Assembly: GCA_964532065.1 (NCBI GenBank)
Contig: CAZHHG010000005.1
Location: forward strand, 20,652 to 84,651
Length of the DNA stretch: 64,000 bases
From: DSXH01 sp964532065
GTDB lineage: Bacteria > Bacteroidota > Ignavibacteria > Ignavibacteriales > Melioribacteraceae
Reading direction: 5' to 3'
A program made the translations under genes and the position numbers. The notes beneath the pieces are model-generated. The model saw nothing but the letters and a program-made list of their open reading frames with translations, was not told where the DNA came from and ran no database searches. Every line of letters starts with the position of its first letter. Position 1 is the first letter of the stretch. Shown piece after piece: positions 26,525 through 34,863 of this stretch.

Positions 26525-27571
26525 TTAATTATTTAATAGATTAAAGAGCGCCTTGTTTGAGAAGATTCTGTATCTCTGTTTACCCGTTATCTCTTCCAGA
26601 ATTTTTAGTTCAAGCAATCTTGAAACCGCGATATTGGCCGTCTGTTTAGTAAGATTCAAAACGGATGTAATGTGAGGAATCGCAATAACCGGCTGAATAA
26701 ATATATAATTATAGAGCTTAATAATTGGTGATGAAACGACACCGCCCTCGACAATCTTTCTCATACCCGCAGTTTCTGCCCGCGCGATGTTTCCCGCCAG
26801 GCTTATAGACAGAAGAGATGAATCAGTAATTATATTAAGGAATAGCTTTAACCAATCGATCCACTCCCCCTTCTGGGCGATACCCTCTATGCTGGAATAA
26901 TACTTTTTTTTATGATCATTTATGATTTTAGAAAGTTGAAGAGGAAAACTCTTGAATTTTCTTTTCCAAAACAGGTGAAGATCAATTAAAATTCTACCGG
27001 AAGGACTATTGTTGTCGGTAAAGGGTTTTATCGTTTCAAAATAACCATGAACAAGTCCCACATTAATCAGCAAGGGATAGGATACATCGGAGGAAATATA
27101 TTTTTCGAGGGATCTCATCAATTCCGGAATCTGATCGGGTGGCGATTCAGCGCCGGCGAAGTCTCCGTTTTTAATCGAGAGCTCCTTTGTTCTATATATA
27201 CCGATGTCGTCTTGTTGGTTATCAGACAACACTTTGTAAATAGATTTTAGTATATGGTCGGTACTCGCAACGTCTTTTAAAAGGCGTATCCCCAGATTAC
27301 AGGCAGACAGATAATTATTAATTTCAGATAGACCGGAGGGATTTTCAACGCATTTATTAATGAAAAATTCTTCCAAAGTATATTGATAACCCTCGCTCCG
27401 GTAACTTTGAACGGCCTCATTAAACATCAGAAGATTAGTAATGTGGTGATTTTCTCCGAGGTGTCCCAACACCGCCTCGAATTTACAAAGCGATTGGTCG
27501 GCGGAATTGAGAAGCGAGAAAATTTCAGAATCTAATTTTAGTTTTGGTTCGGGTGGAAGCCGGTTTATCAT
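26525..27571 (-). CDS. degenerate Fic-domain protein with C-terminal winged helix
   Basis: The 348-aa protein has the architecture of COG3177-type Fic proteins: an N-terminal region with an inhibitory-helix-like SxxxEG (Ser56, Glu60, Gly61), a Fic core, and a C-terminal winged HTH (about 295-345; SVLNLTKQTANIAVSRLLEL). The catalytic loop, normally HPFxDGNGRxxR, reads KPFTDNNSPSGR (182-193). The His that activates the target hydroxyl is Lys, and the glycine anion loop is lost. AMP transfer is therefore unlikely, and a role as a nucleotide-responsive or simple transcription regulator is inferred. The upstream spacer carries operator-like repeats. No antitoxin gene is adjacent. Confidence 0.82.
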   Translation of the reverse strand: MINRLPPEPKLKLDSEIFSLLNSADQSLCKFEAVLGHLGENHHITNLLMFNEAVQSYRSEGYQYTLEEFFINKCVENPSGLSEINNYLSACNLGIRLLKDVASTDHILKSIYKVLSDNQQDDIGIYRTKELSIKNGDFAGAESPPDQIPELMRSLEKYISSDVSYPLLINVGLVHGYFETIKPFTDNNSPSGRILIDLHLFWKRKFKSFPLQLSKIINDHKKKYYSSIEGIAQKGEWIDWLKLFLNIITDSSLLSISLAGNIARAETAGMRKIVEGGVVSSPIIKLYNYIFIQPVIAIPHITSVLNLTKQTANIAVSRLLELKILEEITGKQRYRIFSNKALFNLLNN

Positions 27572-27630
27572 TGTTTTGTTCCAAAATCAATAACAAAAAT
27601 AGAAGAAAACAAATATAAGTCAAGCATTTT

Positions 27631-27735
27631 TGTCTTAAAAAACACTCACCCGTTGATAAGTCAGTGATTTTTAACTTAGATCAGATCGCTTTGTCTAAAA
27701 ACTCTTTATTTAAAGGTGCGGAGTGTTTTTAAGTC
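27631..27735. promoter_or_regulatory. cluster of operator-like repeats upstream of the Fic/wHTH gene
   Basis: TGTCTTAAAAAACACTC (27631-27647) recurs in shortened form as TGTCTAAAAACTC (27692-27704) and, inverted, as GAGTGTTTTTAAG (27721-27733). The outer pair is an inverted repeat with one extra A, 73 nt apart. The 217-nt spacer has no gene. It probably contains the promoter of the Fic/wHTH gene. Confidence 0.5.
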
Positions 27736-27788
27736 AAATATTATGTTCTTAGAAAATCGAACGCTCAAATCGATAGTTGTTTTTTGCA

Positions 27789-28151
27789 TCACGACAACAA
27801 TTCTTCGTCTCTATATATAAGTAGAATTGCAGAATGATTAACAATAACAAATTTCTGTTTTTCAATTTCTACTTCAATCGCATCTTTTCTAAGAAACAGA
27901 GCAAAATCACCCTCTTTCGCCTGAAGAGGAATATACTTAGTTGTTCTATTTTCTTTCCACGGCTCTTCATCCTCCGATGGCATTCCAATCGGGTAGCCGG
28001 GGCCGGCTTTAATCACATAACCGCCCTGAACTTTTTCCTTTTCATAAACTCCCGGGGGAAGGTAAAGACCGCTGTTTGTTTTATTCAGATTTTCTTCCGG
28101 CTTTATTAAAACCCGGTCACCAACAATTATTATTTTATCCGTATTGATCAT
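27789..28151 (-). CDS. GroES-like (chaperonin-10 fold) protein
   Basis: The 120-aa protein begins with the Cpn10 pattern (DRVLIKPEENLNKTNSGLYLPPG, then VQGGYVIKAGPG) and has a matching C-terminal part (EGDFALFLRKDAIEVEIEKQKFVIVNHSAILLI). It is about 25 residues longer than usual, with an insert containing PIGMPSEDEEPWKENRTTK in the middle. The mobile loop lacks the canonical Ile-Val-Leu GroEL-binding tripeptide (GLYL instead). No groEL is nearby. It may be a paralogous co-chaperone or a GroES-fold protein with another role. Confidence 0.78.
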   Translation of the reverse strand: MINTDKIIIVGDRVLIKPEENLNKTNSGLYLPPGVYEKEKVQGGYVIKAGPGYPIGMPSEDEEPWKENRTTKYIPLQAKEGDFALFLRKDAIEVEIEKQKFVIVNHSAILLIYRDEELLS

Positions 28152-28262
28152 TGCTTTCTCAAATTAACTGTAAGTAAAATAACCAATGTTAAATTTATCA
28201 TCAATTTGTTTTCATGATATTCTGCGTTCGCTTATTTTTGATTATTAAAAAGGGCCAATGAT

Positions 28263-28856
28263 TTGAAAGAGGCATGGAATCAGAAATACTCTTCCGACGA
28301 ATATAAATATGGCAAAGAGCCGAATCAATTTTTGAAATCCGAACTCCCCGGTCTTAAGCCGGGCAGAATATTATTTGTCGGCGAAGGAGAAGGGCGTAAC
28401 GCAGTGTATGCCGCCACCCTGGGCTGGCATGTTGATGCAATCGATTTTTCGGAGGAAGGAAAACGCAAAGCAGAAAAACTGGCCGCAGAGTTTTCCGTAA
28501 ACATCAATTATCAGGTTATCGATTTCACGGAATTTACTCCCGGGCTGAATTCTTATGATGCCGTCGGTTTATTCTTTGTTCATCCCGAAGAAGGGCAGCG
28601 GGATGAATTGTTCGAAAAACTAATTAACGCATTAGCTCCCGGCGGAAGAATAATTTTCGAATGCTTTGCCAAAGAACAGCTCGGCCATTCATCCGGAGGG
28701 CCCAAATGTGAAGAGCAGCTCTATTCGCTCGAAGAGGTTGTAAATTATTTTATAGATCTGGATTTTATTAAGCTCTCACGGGAGAAATTATTTCTCAATG
28801 AAGGAAAGGGCCACCGGGGAGAAGGTATAGTCATTCGCTTTTTAGCCGCTAAGTAA
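28263..28856 (+). CDS. class I SAM-dependent methyltransferase (TehB-like)
   Basis: The 197-aa protein has a Rossmann methyltransferase core. Motif I is ILFVGEGEGRNAVYAATLG, motif II is HVDAIDFSEEG, and post-I segments include VIDFTEF and YDAVGLFFVH. The N-terminus (WNQKYSSDEYKYGKEPNQFL) is typical of TehB/thiopurine-type enzymes, which detoxify tellurite, selenite or thiols; the substrate here is unknown. The start is TTG at 28263, preceded by AAAGGG at 8 nt; the nearby ATG at 28258 is followed by an immediate stop. Confidence 0.83.
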   Translation: MKEAWNQKYSSDEYKYGKEPNQFLKSELPGLKPGRILFVGEGEGRNAVYAATLGWHVDAIDFSEEGKRKAEKLAAEFSVNINYQVIDFTEFTPGLNSYDAVGLFFVHPEEGQRDELFEKLINALAPGGRIIFECFAKEQLGHSSGGPKCEEQLYSLEEVVNYFIDLDFIKLSREKLFLNEGKGHRGEGIVIRFLAAK

Positions 28857-28891
28857 AAAAAACTAATCTTCAGCACGATAAAAACGACTGG

Positions 28892-28939
28892 GGAAACCGA
28901 TACTTGACATTCGGGTTTCCTCTGTTTATATTGGAAACC
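28892..28939 (+). promoter_or_regulatory. sigma-70-type promoter with TetR-type operator for the efflux operon
   Basis: TTGACA (28904-28909) and TATATT (28927-28932) are separated by exactly 17 bp. Three copies of one heptamer overlap them: GGAAACC (28892-28898), GGTTTCC (28914-28920) and GGAAACC (28933-28939). The last two form an inverted repeat flanking the -10 box. This is the expected arrangement for autorepression by the TetR protein encoded next. Confidence 0.8.
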
Positions 28940-28975
28940 AGAAAAACCAAATAAGTTTCTTAAAGGATATACTCG

Positions 28976-29575
28976 ATGAAGGAAAAAATAATTGAATTCG
29001 GCGCTGAAAAGTTTTTTAAAGAAGGATTTCACAAGGTCACAATGGAGGAACTCTCTTCTGATTTACGCATGAGTAAAAAAACCATCTATAAATACTTTCA
29101 ATCCAAGGAAGAGCTCGTTGATGAAATAACAAAACATTTTATGAACCACATGAGATCCATGATCCTTCCCGTGCTTAACAGCGATAAAAATGCGGTTGAA
29201 AAGCTTGAAGGTTTGTTGGGAGTTCTGGCAACGGCATCCCAGAAGGTGAGCTCTAAGATGATAGATGATATGAGACGCCACTTCCCCGCCCGGTGGAGTG
29301 AAATTGATAAGTTCAGAACAGAAATGATGTTTGGAAATTTAACCAGGGTAATTGAACAGGGAAAACGCGAAGGGCTGTTTCTCAATTATCCGACCGAAAT
29401 TGTGATGACCACTTTTGTTGCCGCAATGAGATCCGTAGTCAATCCTGAATTTATACTCGACAACAATTTTTCTATTAAAGAGGCCGCCGTTACTGCGTTC
29501 CGGATAATTATAGGCGGGATTGTAACAGAAAAAGGGAAAAAAGTTTTAGCAAAAAAAGAAAAGGAATTAAAATGA
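28976..29575 (+). CDS. TetR/AcrR family transcriptional regulator
   Basis: The 199-aa protein has the canonical N-terminal HTH (about 8-55): AEKFFKEGFHKVTMEELSSDLRMSKKTIYKYFQSKEEL. A ligand-binding helical domain and a lysine-rich tail follow. The start has AAAGGA at 8 nt. It overlaps the adaptor gene by ATGA (4 nt), so it is the first gene of the export operon and most likely represses the promoter at 28904-28932. The inducing ligand is unknown. Confidence 0.92.
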   Translation: MKEKIIEFGAEKFFKEGFHKVTMEELSSDLRMSKKTIYKYFQSKEELVDEITKHFMNHMRSMILPVLNSDKNAVEKLEGLLGVLATASQKVSSKMIDDMRRHFPARWSEIDKFRTEMMFGNLTRVIEQGKREGLFLNYPTEIVMTTFVAAMRSVVNPEFILDNNFSIKEAAVTAFRIIIGGIVTEKGKKVLAKKEKELK

Positions 29576-30537
29576 AAAAGCGTAATGCTTTACTGCTGCT
29601 TGCAGCCGGAATTATTCTATCTGCTTGCGGAAATAATGAAAGCGACAGCTATATTGAAGCCACCGGCACTATTGAGTCTACCAATGTAACTGTCAGCTCA
29701 AAGAACTCAGGCGAAATTATCAACATGCTTGTTGATGAAGGAAGTTTAATTGCCGCCGGAGACACGATACTGCTTATCGACAACGAAGCTACCGGATATC
29801 AGCTGAAACAGGCAGAAGCCTCTGTTAAGATTGCCGAAGCACAGCTTGGTCTGATGCTTAAAGGCGCGAGGACGGAAGACATTAAACTCGCCGAGGAAAA
29901 CACTAAACAAAGCCTGGCCACATATAATCTTGCTAAAGAAGATTATATCAGATATACAAAACTATGGGAAGCCGGAACGATTACTAAAAAACAATTTGAC
30001 GAGATTAAAACCCGTTTTCAAATATCCGAAGCTCAACTCTCCGCAGCCAACGAGAATTACGAAAAGGTAAAAAAAATATTCCGGCCGGAAGAGATTGATC
30101 AGGCCGATGCGAACCTTCAAAAAGCAAAAGCCTCAACCGAACTGCTTAAGAAAAATATAAGGGATAGTTATGTTGTTTCACCCGTCGGCGGTACCGTTAC
30201 CAAAAAGTTTGTTGAAAAAGGCGAGACAGTAACTCCAATGTCCTCCCTTGTTAAAATTTCCGATCTATCTAAAGTTTATCTTACTATATATGTACCCGAA
30301 ACCGAACTCGGTAAAATTAAACCGGGACAGAGATCGGAAATAACAATAGATACTTTTCCGGATAGGACTTATGAAGGGAGAGTCTCTTTTATTTCACCCG
30401 AAGCTGAGTTCACACCTAAGAATATTCAGACAAAAGACGAACGAACAAAGCTCGTCTTCGCCGTTAAAATAGAAATTTCAAACAAAAATTTCGAATTAAA
30501 ACCCGGCATGCCCGCAGACGCCAGGATAATTCTGTAA
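29572..30537 (+). CDS. HlyD-family membrane-fusion adaptor lipoprotein (YbhG-like)
   Basis: The 321-aa protein starts with a lipoprotein signal whose lipobox is LSAC (Cys19). A biotinyl-lipoyl-like half (GTIESTNVTVSSKNSGEI) comes before, and GGTVTKKFVEKGETV after, a coiled-coil hairpin (about 75-200) rich in Ala/Glu/Lys. A beta-barrel and a membrane-proximal part complete the fold. It would bridge the inner-membrane ABC complex to the TolC protein encoded two genes on. Confidence 0.92.
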   Translation: MKKRNALLLLAAGIILSACGNNESDSYIEATGTIESTNVTVSSKNSGEIINMLVDEGSLIAAGDTILLIDNEATGYQLKQAEASVKIAEAQLGLMLKGARTEDIKLAEENTKQSLATYNLAKEDYIRYTKLWEAGTITKKQFDEIKTRFQISEAQLSAANENYEKVKKIFRPEEIDQADANLQKAKASTELLKKNIRDSYVVSPVGGTVTKKFVEKGETVTPMSSLVKISDLSKVYLTIYVPETELGKIKPGQRSEITIDTFPDRTYEGRVSFISPEAEFTPKNIQTKDERTKLVFAVKIEISNKNFELKPGMPADARIIL

Positions 30538-30549
30538 ACCGGAATTGAT

Positions 30550-31488
30550 ATGGATGCGGTAATAAAAATAAACTCGCTTAGTAAAAGCTTTGGTGCTGTT
30601 TCTGCAGTTAAAAATGTCAGTTATCGGGTTAATAAGGGAGAAATGTTTGGACTTGTTGGACCGGACGGTTCCGGGAAAACAACAACGATAAGAATTCTTG
30701 TCGGGCTTCTTAATCCCGACAACGGATCTGTAGAGGTTCTTGGCCGTGACCTTAAATCCTCAAAAAAAATTATTAAAGACGAAATCGGCTACCTATCTCA
30801 AAAATTTTCTCTTTACGGAGATATGACCGTTGATGAGAATATAGAATTCTTCGCAGATATTCACGGAGTTAAGAAATTTTCAGATCGAAGAAATGAACTC
30901 CTGGAATTTACTCGACTTACTCCGTTCAGAGACAGGCTCGCGGATAAACTGTCTGGCGGAATGAAGCAGAAACTTGCCCTGGCCTGCACGCTTATTCACA
31001 GGCCGAAAATTATTTTTCTGGATGAACCGACCACGGGAGTTGATCCCGTTTCCAGAAGGGATTTCTGGAAAATTTTGTCCAATCTTTTAAAAGAGAGAAT
31101 TACAATCTTTATGTCTACACCCTACCTTGACGAAGCCGAAAGATGTAATACCATTGCGATGATGGACAAAGGCGAAATTATAAGTTTTGACACACCGGCA
31201 AGAATAAAAGATTCAATGGATATGCAGATTCTGGAGATTGTATGTTACCCTGTGCGGGCTGCGTATAATCTGATTAAAACAAATACCGGCTATGAAGTAC
31301 AAATGTTCGGCGACCGGCTTAATGTTGTGGTAAAAGATCCAGCCGCCGATTATGAAGAGATTAAGAAGATCTTTGCCGGACACTCAATAACCGAAATAGA
31401 CAAAAGAAATATTGCCCCATCCCTGGAAAATGTATTTATCTCAAGAATGAGCGGGGGATCTGAGTATTTTAAGAAGGAAGTAATATGA
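30550..31488 (+). CDS. ABC transporter ATP-binding protein (YbhF N-half-like)
   Basis: This 312-aa single nucleotide-binding domain has Walker A GPDGSGKT (37-44), signature LSGGMKQK and Walker B IIFLDEPTTGVDP. The switch region reads STPYLDEAE, so the H-loop His of most ABC ATPases is Pro. GPDGSGKT and the altered H-loop resemble the first half of the fused tandem ATPase YbhF. The TolC gene start overlaps its stop by 4 nt. Confidence 0.93.
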   Translation: MDAVIKINSLSKSFGAVSAVKNVSYRVNKGEMFGLVGPDGSGKTTTIRILVGLLNPDNGSVEVLGRDLKSSKKIIKDEIGYLSQKFSLYGDMTVDENIEFFADIHGVKKFSDRRNELLEFTRLTPFRDRLADKLSGGMKQKLALACTLIHRPKIIFLDEPTTGVDPVSRRDFWKILSNLLKERITIFMSTPYLDEAERCNTIAMMDKGEIISFDTPARIKDSMDMQILEIVCYPVRAAYNLIKTNTGYEVQMFGDRLNVVVKDPAADYEEIKKIFAGHSITEIDKRNIAPSLENVFISRMSGGSEYFKKEVI

Positions 31489-32801
31489 AAAAATTGATGC
31501 TGATAATTTTTATCGCGGGAACCCTAATCGCACAGGAACGGTCATTAACTCTGGAAGAAAGCCTGCGCATCGGGATAACAAACAGCAAGGAACTGAAAAT
31601 ATCCCGGTCAAAACATAATTACACCGATTCAAAATTAACAGAAATTAAAAGCCAGTTTCTTCCTCAGTTCAAACTGACCGGAAACTACACTCGTTTAAGC
31701 GACAACATCCCCCCATTCGAGGTTAGTATGCCCTTTGCTCCGCTACCGATACGAATTTCCGACCCGATTCTCAATAATTACACGGTACGGTTTGGATTCA
31801 GTCAACCGATCTTTACAGGATTTAAACTATTATCCCTGAAGAATTCTGCCGATCTGAACCTCCGGGCCTCGGAATACGATTACTCTAAGGAAGAAATTGA
31901 AAAAGCGTTTAATATTTTTTCTGCTTTCTGGAATTATTATAAAACCGGCGAGATAAAGAAAGCTATTCAGCAAAATCTTGATCAGATGGAAAAACATCTG
32001 CGCGACACGAAAGTTTTTTACGATAACGGCCTTGTGTCAACAAACGACCTTCTTAAACTCGAGGTGCAACGCTCCAATACGAAACTGATGCTTCTCGAAG
32101 CCGAAAACAATTTCAATCTTGCGCGGATAATGTTTAACAAAGCTGTCGGATTGGAATTAACATCCCCCACAAGTGTAATTGTTGATAAAATAGTCTTTGT
32201 GGAATCAGATTTTAACCTTCCCGAGATAACGGAGGAAGCATTTGCTAGCCGAAATGAATTAAAATCTCTTTCATACAGAATTCAAGCAAGCGAAAAAGGA
32301 ATTAACGCGGTAAAATCAAACTGGCTACCATCGGTTTATTTGAACGGGAATTACTACTACAGCAATCCGAATCCCCGGTTCCAGCCGGCAAAAAATAAGT
32401 TTAATTCAAATTGGGAGCTAAGTGTTAGTTTGAACTGGGATGTTTGGAACTGGGGATTTACTTCCTCGCAGGTATTACAAGCCGAGGAAACAAAAACACA
32501 GCTCGAAACAACATTCGAACAGATTAAAGAAAATATTCAGACAGAAGTTTATTCAAACTATTTAACTTTCATAAAAAGCAGCGAAAAACTGAACCTTAGC
32601 CGGCTTATGTTAACCCAGGCGGAGGAAAACTACAGGACTACTGTTGAAAAATATAACGTCCAGCTTGCTACCAGCACGGAACTGATTGACGCAGAGACAC
32701 TTAAACTTCAAGCCGAAACCAACCTTAAAACATCTGAAGTTGATTATCAGGTTGCAAAAGTCAGTCTCGAAAAATCTATCGGGAGACGCATTGTAAGATG
32801 A
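31485..32801 (+). CDS. TolC-family outer-membrane efflux channel
   Basis: The 438-aa protein has a signal peptide (about 1-16), two repeats of long coiled-coil helices, and beta-strand segments such as YTVRFGFSQPIFTGF and NWELSVSLNWDVWNWG, where efflux channels form the outer-membrane barrel. It provides the exit duct for the operon's ABC exporter. It is encoded between the two ATPase genes, with 4-nt overlaps on both sides. Confidence 0.92.
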   Translation: MKKLMLIIFIAGTLIAQERSLTLEESLRIGITNSKELKISRSKHNYTDSKLTEIKSQFLPQFKLTGNYTRLSDNIPPFEVSMPFAPLPIRISDPILNNYTVRFGFSQPIFTGFKLLSLKNSADLNLRASEYDYSKEEIEKAFNIFSAFWNYYKTGEIKKAIQQNLDQMEKHLRDTKVFYDNGLVSTNDLLKLEVQRSNTKLMLLEAENNFNLARIMFNKAVGLELTSPTSVIVDKIVFVESDFNLPEITEEAFASRNELKSLSYRIQASEKGINAVKSNWLPSVYLNGNYYYSNPNPRFQPAKNKFNSNWELSVSLNWDVWNWGFTSSQVLQAEETKTQLETTFEQIKENIQTEVYSNYLTFIKSSEKLNLSRLMLTQAEENYRTTVEKYNVQLATSTELIDAETLKLQAETNLKTSEVDYQVAKVSLEKSIGRRIVR

Positions 32802-33736
32802 ACGCAATCGAAGTAAATAATCTTACAAAAGTTTTCGGGAAATTCACCGCGGTTGATCGCGTCACTTTTAATGTTAAAGAAGGGGAGATATTCGGTTTCC
32901 TGGGGGCGAATGGCGCAGGTAAATCGACAACTATTAGAATGCTGATTGGAATACTGAATCCGACTTCGGGCGATGCGGTTGTCGGAGGCTGCAGCGTAAA
33001 AAATAATCCCGATCAGGTTAAAAAAAATATAGGCTATATGTCACAGAAATTTTCTCTTTATAACGACCTTACGGTCTCGGAGAATATCCGTTTCTTTGCC
33101 GGTGTTTACGGTTTATTCGGAAAGAAATATGAAGAAAGAAAGAAGTGGGTTCTTAAAGTTGCCAATCTGGAAAACATGGAAAACGTCTTGACCGGATCGC
33201 TACCGGGAGGAATAAAACAGCGACTCGCGCTCGGAACCGCAGTTATTCACGAACCCAAAATCGTTTTTCTTGATGAACCGACAAGCGGCGTTGATCCTAT
33301 CTCGAGAAGAAACTTCTGGGATCTGATTAACGATCTCTCCGGGAACGGTACAACGGTTCTTGTTACAACCCATTACCTCGAAGAAGCTGAATTCTGCAAC
33401 GATATAATTCTTATTAACGCCGGAAAACTGATTGCACAGGGAAATTCCAAATCCCTTAAGACTAATTATATACACAATCCCATATTCGAGATTGAGAGCG
33501 AGAGAATAATCGACAGCCTCGAAATTCTTGAGAAGGAAAAGTGGGTCGGCGAGACCTCCATTTTCGGAAATTACATTCACCTTATTCTAAACAAAAACGC
33601 GGTGGATGAAAACATAATAACCGACCTGCTTCAGAACAAGAACGGAATAAAAGTAAAAAGAATTGAAAGGATAACGCCGACGCTCGAAGACGTCTTTATT
33701 CATTTGATCGAAAAGGATGCGCAGAAAAATGTTTAA
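32798..33736 (+). CDS. ABC transporter ATP-binding protein (YbhF C-half-like)
   Basis: This 312-aa nucleotide-binding domain has Walker A GANGAGKSTT, Walker B IVFLDEPTSGVDP and an intact H-loop (TTHYLEEAE). Its signature reads LPGGIKQR, with Pro replacing the Ser of LSGGQ. It is therefore complementary to the first ATPase, which has a good signature but no H-loop His. It probably pairs with that protein and with the two downstream permeases. Confidence 0.93.
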   Translation: MNAIEVNNLTKVFGKFTAVDRVTFNVKEGEIFGFLGANGAGKSTTIRMLIGILNPTSGDAVVGGCSVKNNPDQVKKNIGYMSQKFSLYNDLTVSENIRFFAGVYGLFGKKYEERKKWVLKVANLENMENVLTGSLPGGIKQRLALGTAVIHEPKIVFLDEPTSGVDPISRRNFWDLINDLSGNGTTVLVTTHYLEEAEFCNDIILINAGKLIAQGNSKSLKTNYIHNPIFEIESERIIDSLEILEKEKWVGETSIFGNYIHLILNKNAVDENIITDLLQNKNGIKVKRIERITPTLEDVFIHLIEKDAQKNV

Positions 33737-34859
33737 CAGGATCTATGCCATTGCAAAAAAGGAAACCAAGCAGCTTGGCCGCGACAGGCGGATGCTCTTT
33801 ATTATTTTTTTCGTACCCGTTCTGTTGCTTGCAATCTTTGGTTATGCAATTAACTTCGATGTAAGGCATATTAAGATAGCGGTTTATGACAGGGAGCGAA
33901 CAGACATCTCGAGAAATTTTATTAACGGACTTATCAGTTCGGAGTATTTTGACCTGACTAAAAATATTGAGAACGACAGCCAAATAAAGGAATTTCTTGA
34001 TAAGAAAATCGTTCAGGCCGTAGTTGTTTTGCCGGAGGACCTTTCTGAAAAACTTTTCTCAAGACAGGAGGTAAAGATTCAGATTCTCGTTGACGGAGTA
34101 GACGGCAACACCGCAAATGTTATCCAGAATTATTTTAATGCCGCCACTTATAATTATTCTGCAAAACTTACAAGGGAATACCTCGCCGTTACAGGAAGAA
34201 GGGCTTTTGTCCCGATCGACCCGCAGCCCCGGTTCTGGTTTAATCCCGAACTTAAGTCGACAATTTTTTTAATTCCCGGACTGATGGGAATGATTCTGAT
34301 TCTTACTGCGGTTGTATCAATATCGCTTTCAATCGTTAGGGAAAAAGAAAGGGGGACAATTGAACAAATAAATGTTTCTCCCCTATCCTCTTTTGAGTTT
34401 ATTATCGGCAAGACAATTCCATACATTTTTATTTCGCTTATAAACGCCTCGATAGTTTTACTTGCCGGCTACATCCTGTTTGGAATTATAATTAAAGGCA
34501 ACATTCTTCTGCTTCTTTTGGGAACTCTCTTTTTTCTTTTCGCCTCACTTGGGATGGGAATATTTATTTCTGCGGTGGCCGATTCTCAGCAGGTTGCGTT
34601 TCAGGCCGCCGCAGTAGCATCGCTTCTCCCCTCGATGATACTCTCCGGCTTCATTTTTCCTGTTGAGAGCATGCCGGAAGCCGTTCAGATATTAACGAAT
34701 ATAACGCCGGCAAAATTTTTTCTTGTTATTCTGCGGGCAATTCTTTTAAGAGGAGCGGGAATCCCGGCTTTCTGGGATCAATTAATTTTTCTAGGAATTT
34801 TCGGTACCGTCTTTATAGTACTTGCGGCACAGGTGGATAAAAGGTCTAAAAACAAGTGA
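33729..34859 (+). CDS. ABC-2 type transporter permease (YbhS-like)
   Basis: The frame is open from an ATG at 33717, but the ATG at 33729 (376 aa, starting MFNRIYAIAKKETKQLGRDRR) is the usual start and overlaps the ATPase stop by only 8 nt. One N-terminal helix, a large extracytoplasmic domain (about 45-165) and five C-terminal helices, with EKERGTIEQINVSPLSSFEFIIGK before the second, match ABC-2 exporters of the YbhR/YbhS type. Confidence 0.9.
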   Translation: MFNRIYAIAKKETKQLGRDRRMLFIIFFVPVLLLAIFGYAINFDVRHIKIAVYDRERTDISRNFINGLISSEYFDLTKNIENDSQIKEFLDKKIVQAVVVLPEDLSEKLFSRQEVKIQILVDGVDGNTANVIQNYFNAATYNYSAKLTREYLAVTGRRAFVPIDPQPRFWFNPELKSTIFLIPGLMGMILILTAVVSISLSIVREKERGTIEQINVSPLSSFEFIIGKTIPYIFISLINASIVLLAGYILFGIIIKGNILLLLLGTLFFLFASLGMGIFISAVADSQQVAFQAAAVASLLPSMILSGFIFPVESMPEAVQILTNITPAKFFLVILRAILLRGAGIPAFWDQLIFLGIFGTVFIVLAAQVDKRSKNK

Positions 34860-34863
34860 CATT

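Noticed and set aside
26525..27571. Active Fic AMP-transferase toxin
   Set aside because: The catalytic His and GNGR loop are lost, and no antitoxin gene is adjacent.
27789..28151. Calling this gene groES
   Set aside because: The altered mobile loop, the insert and the missing groEL make an orthologue assignment unsafe.
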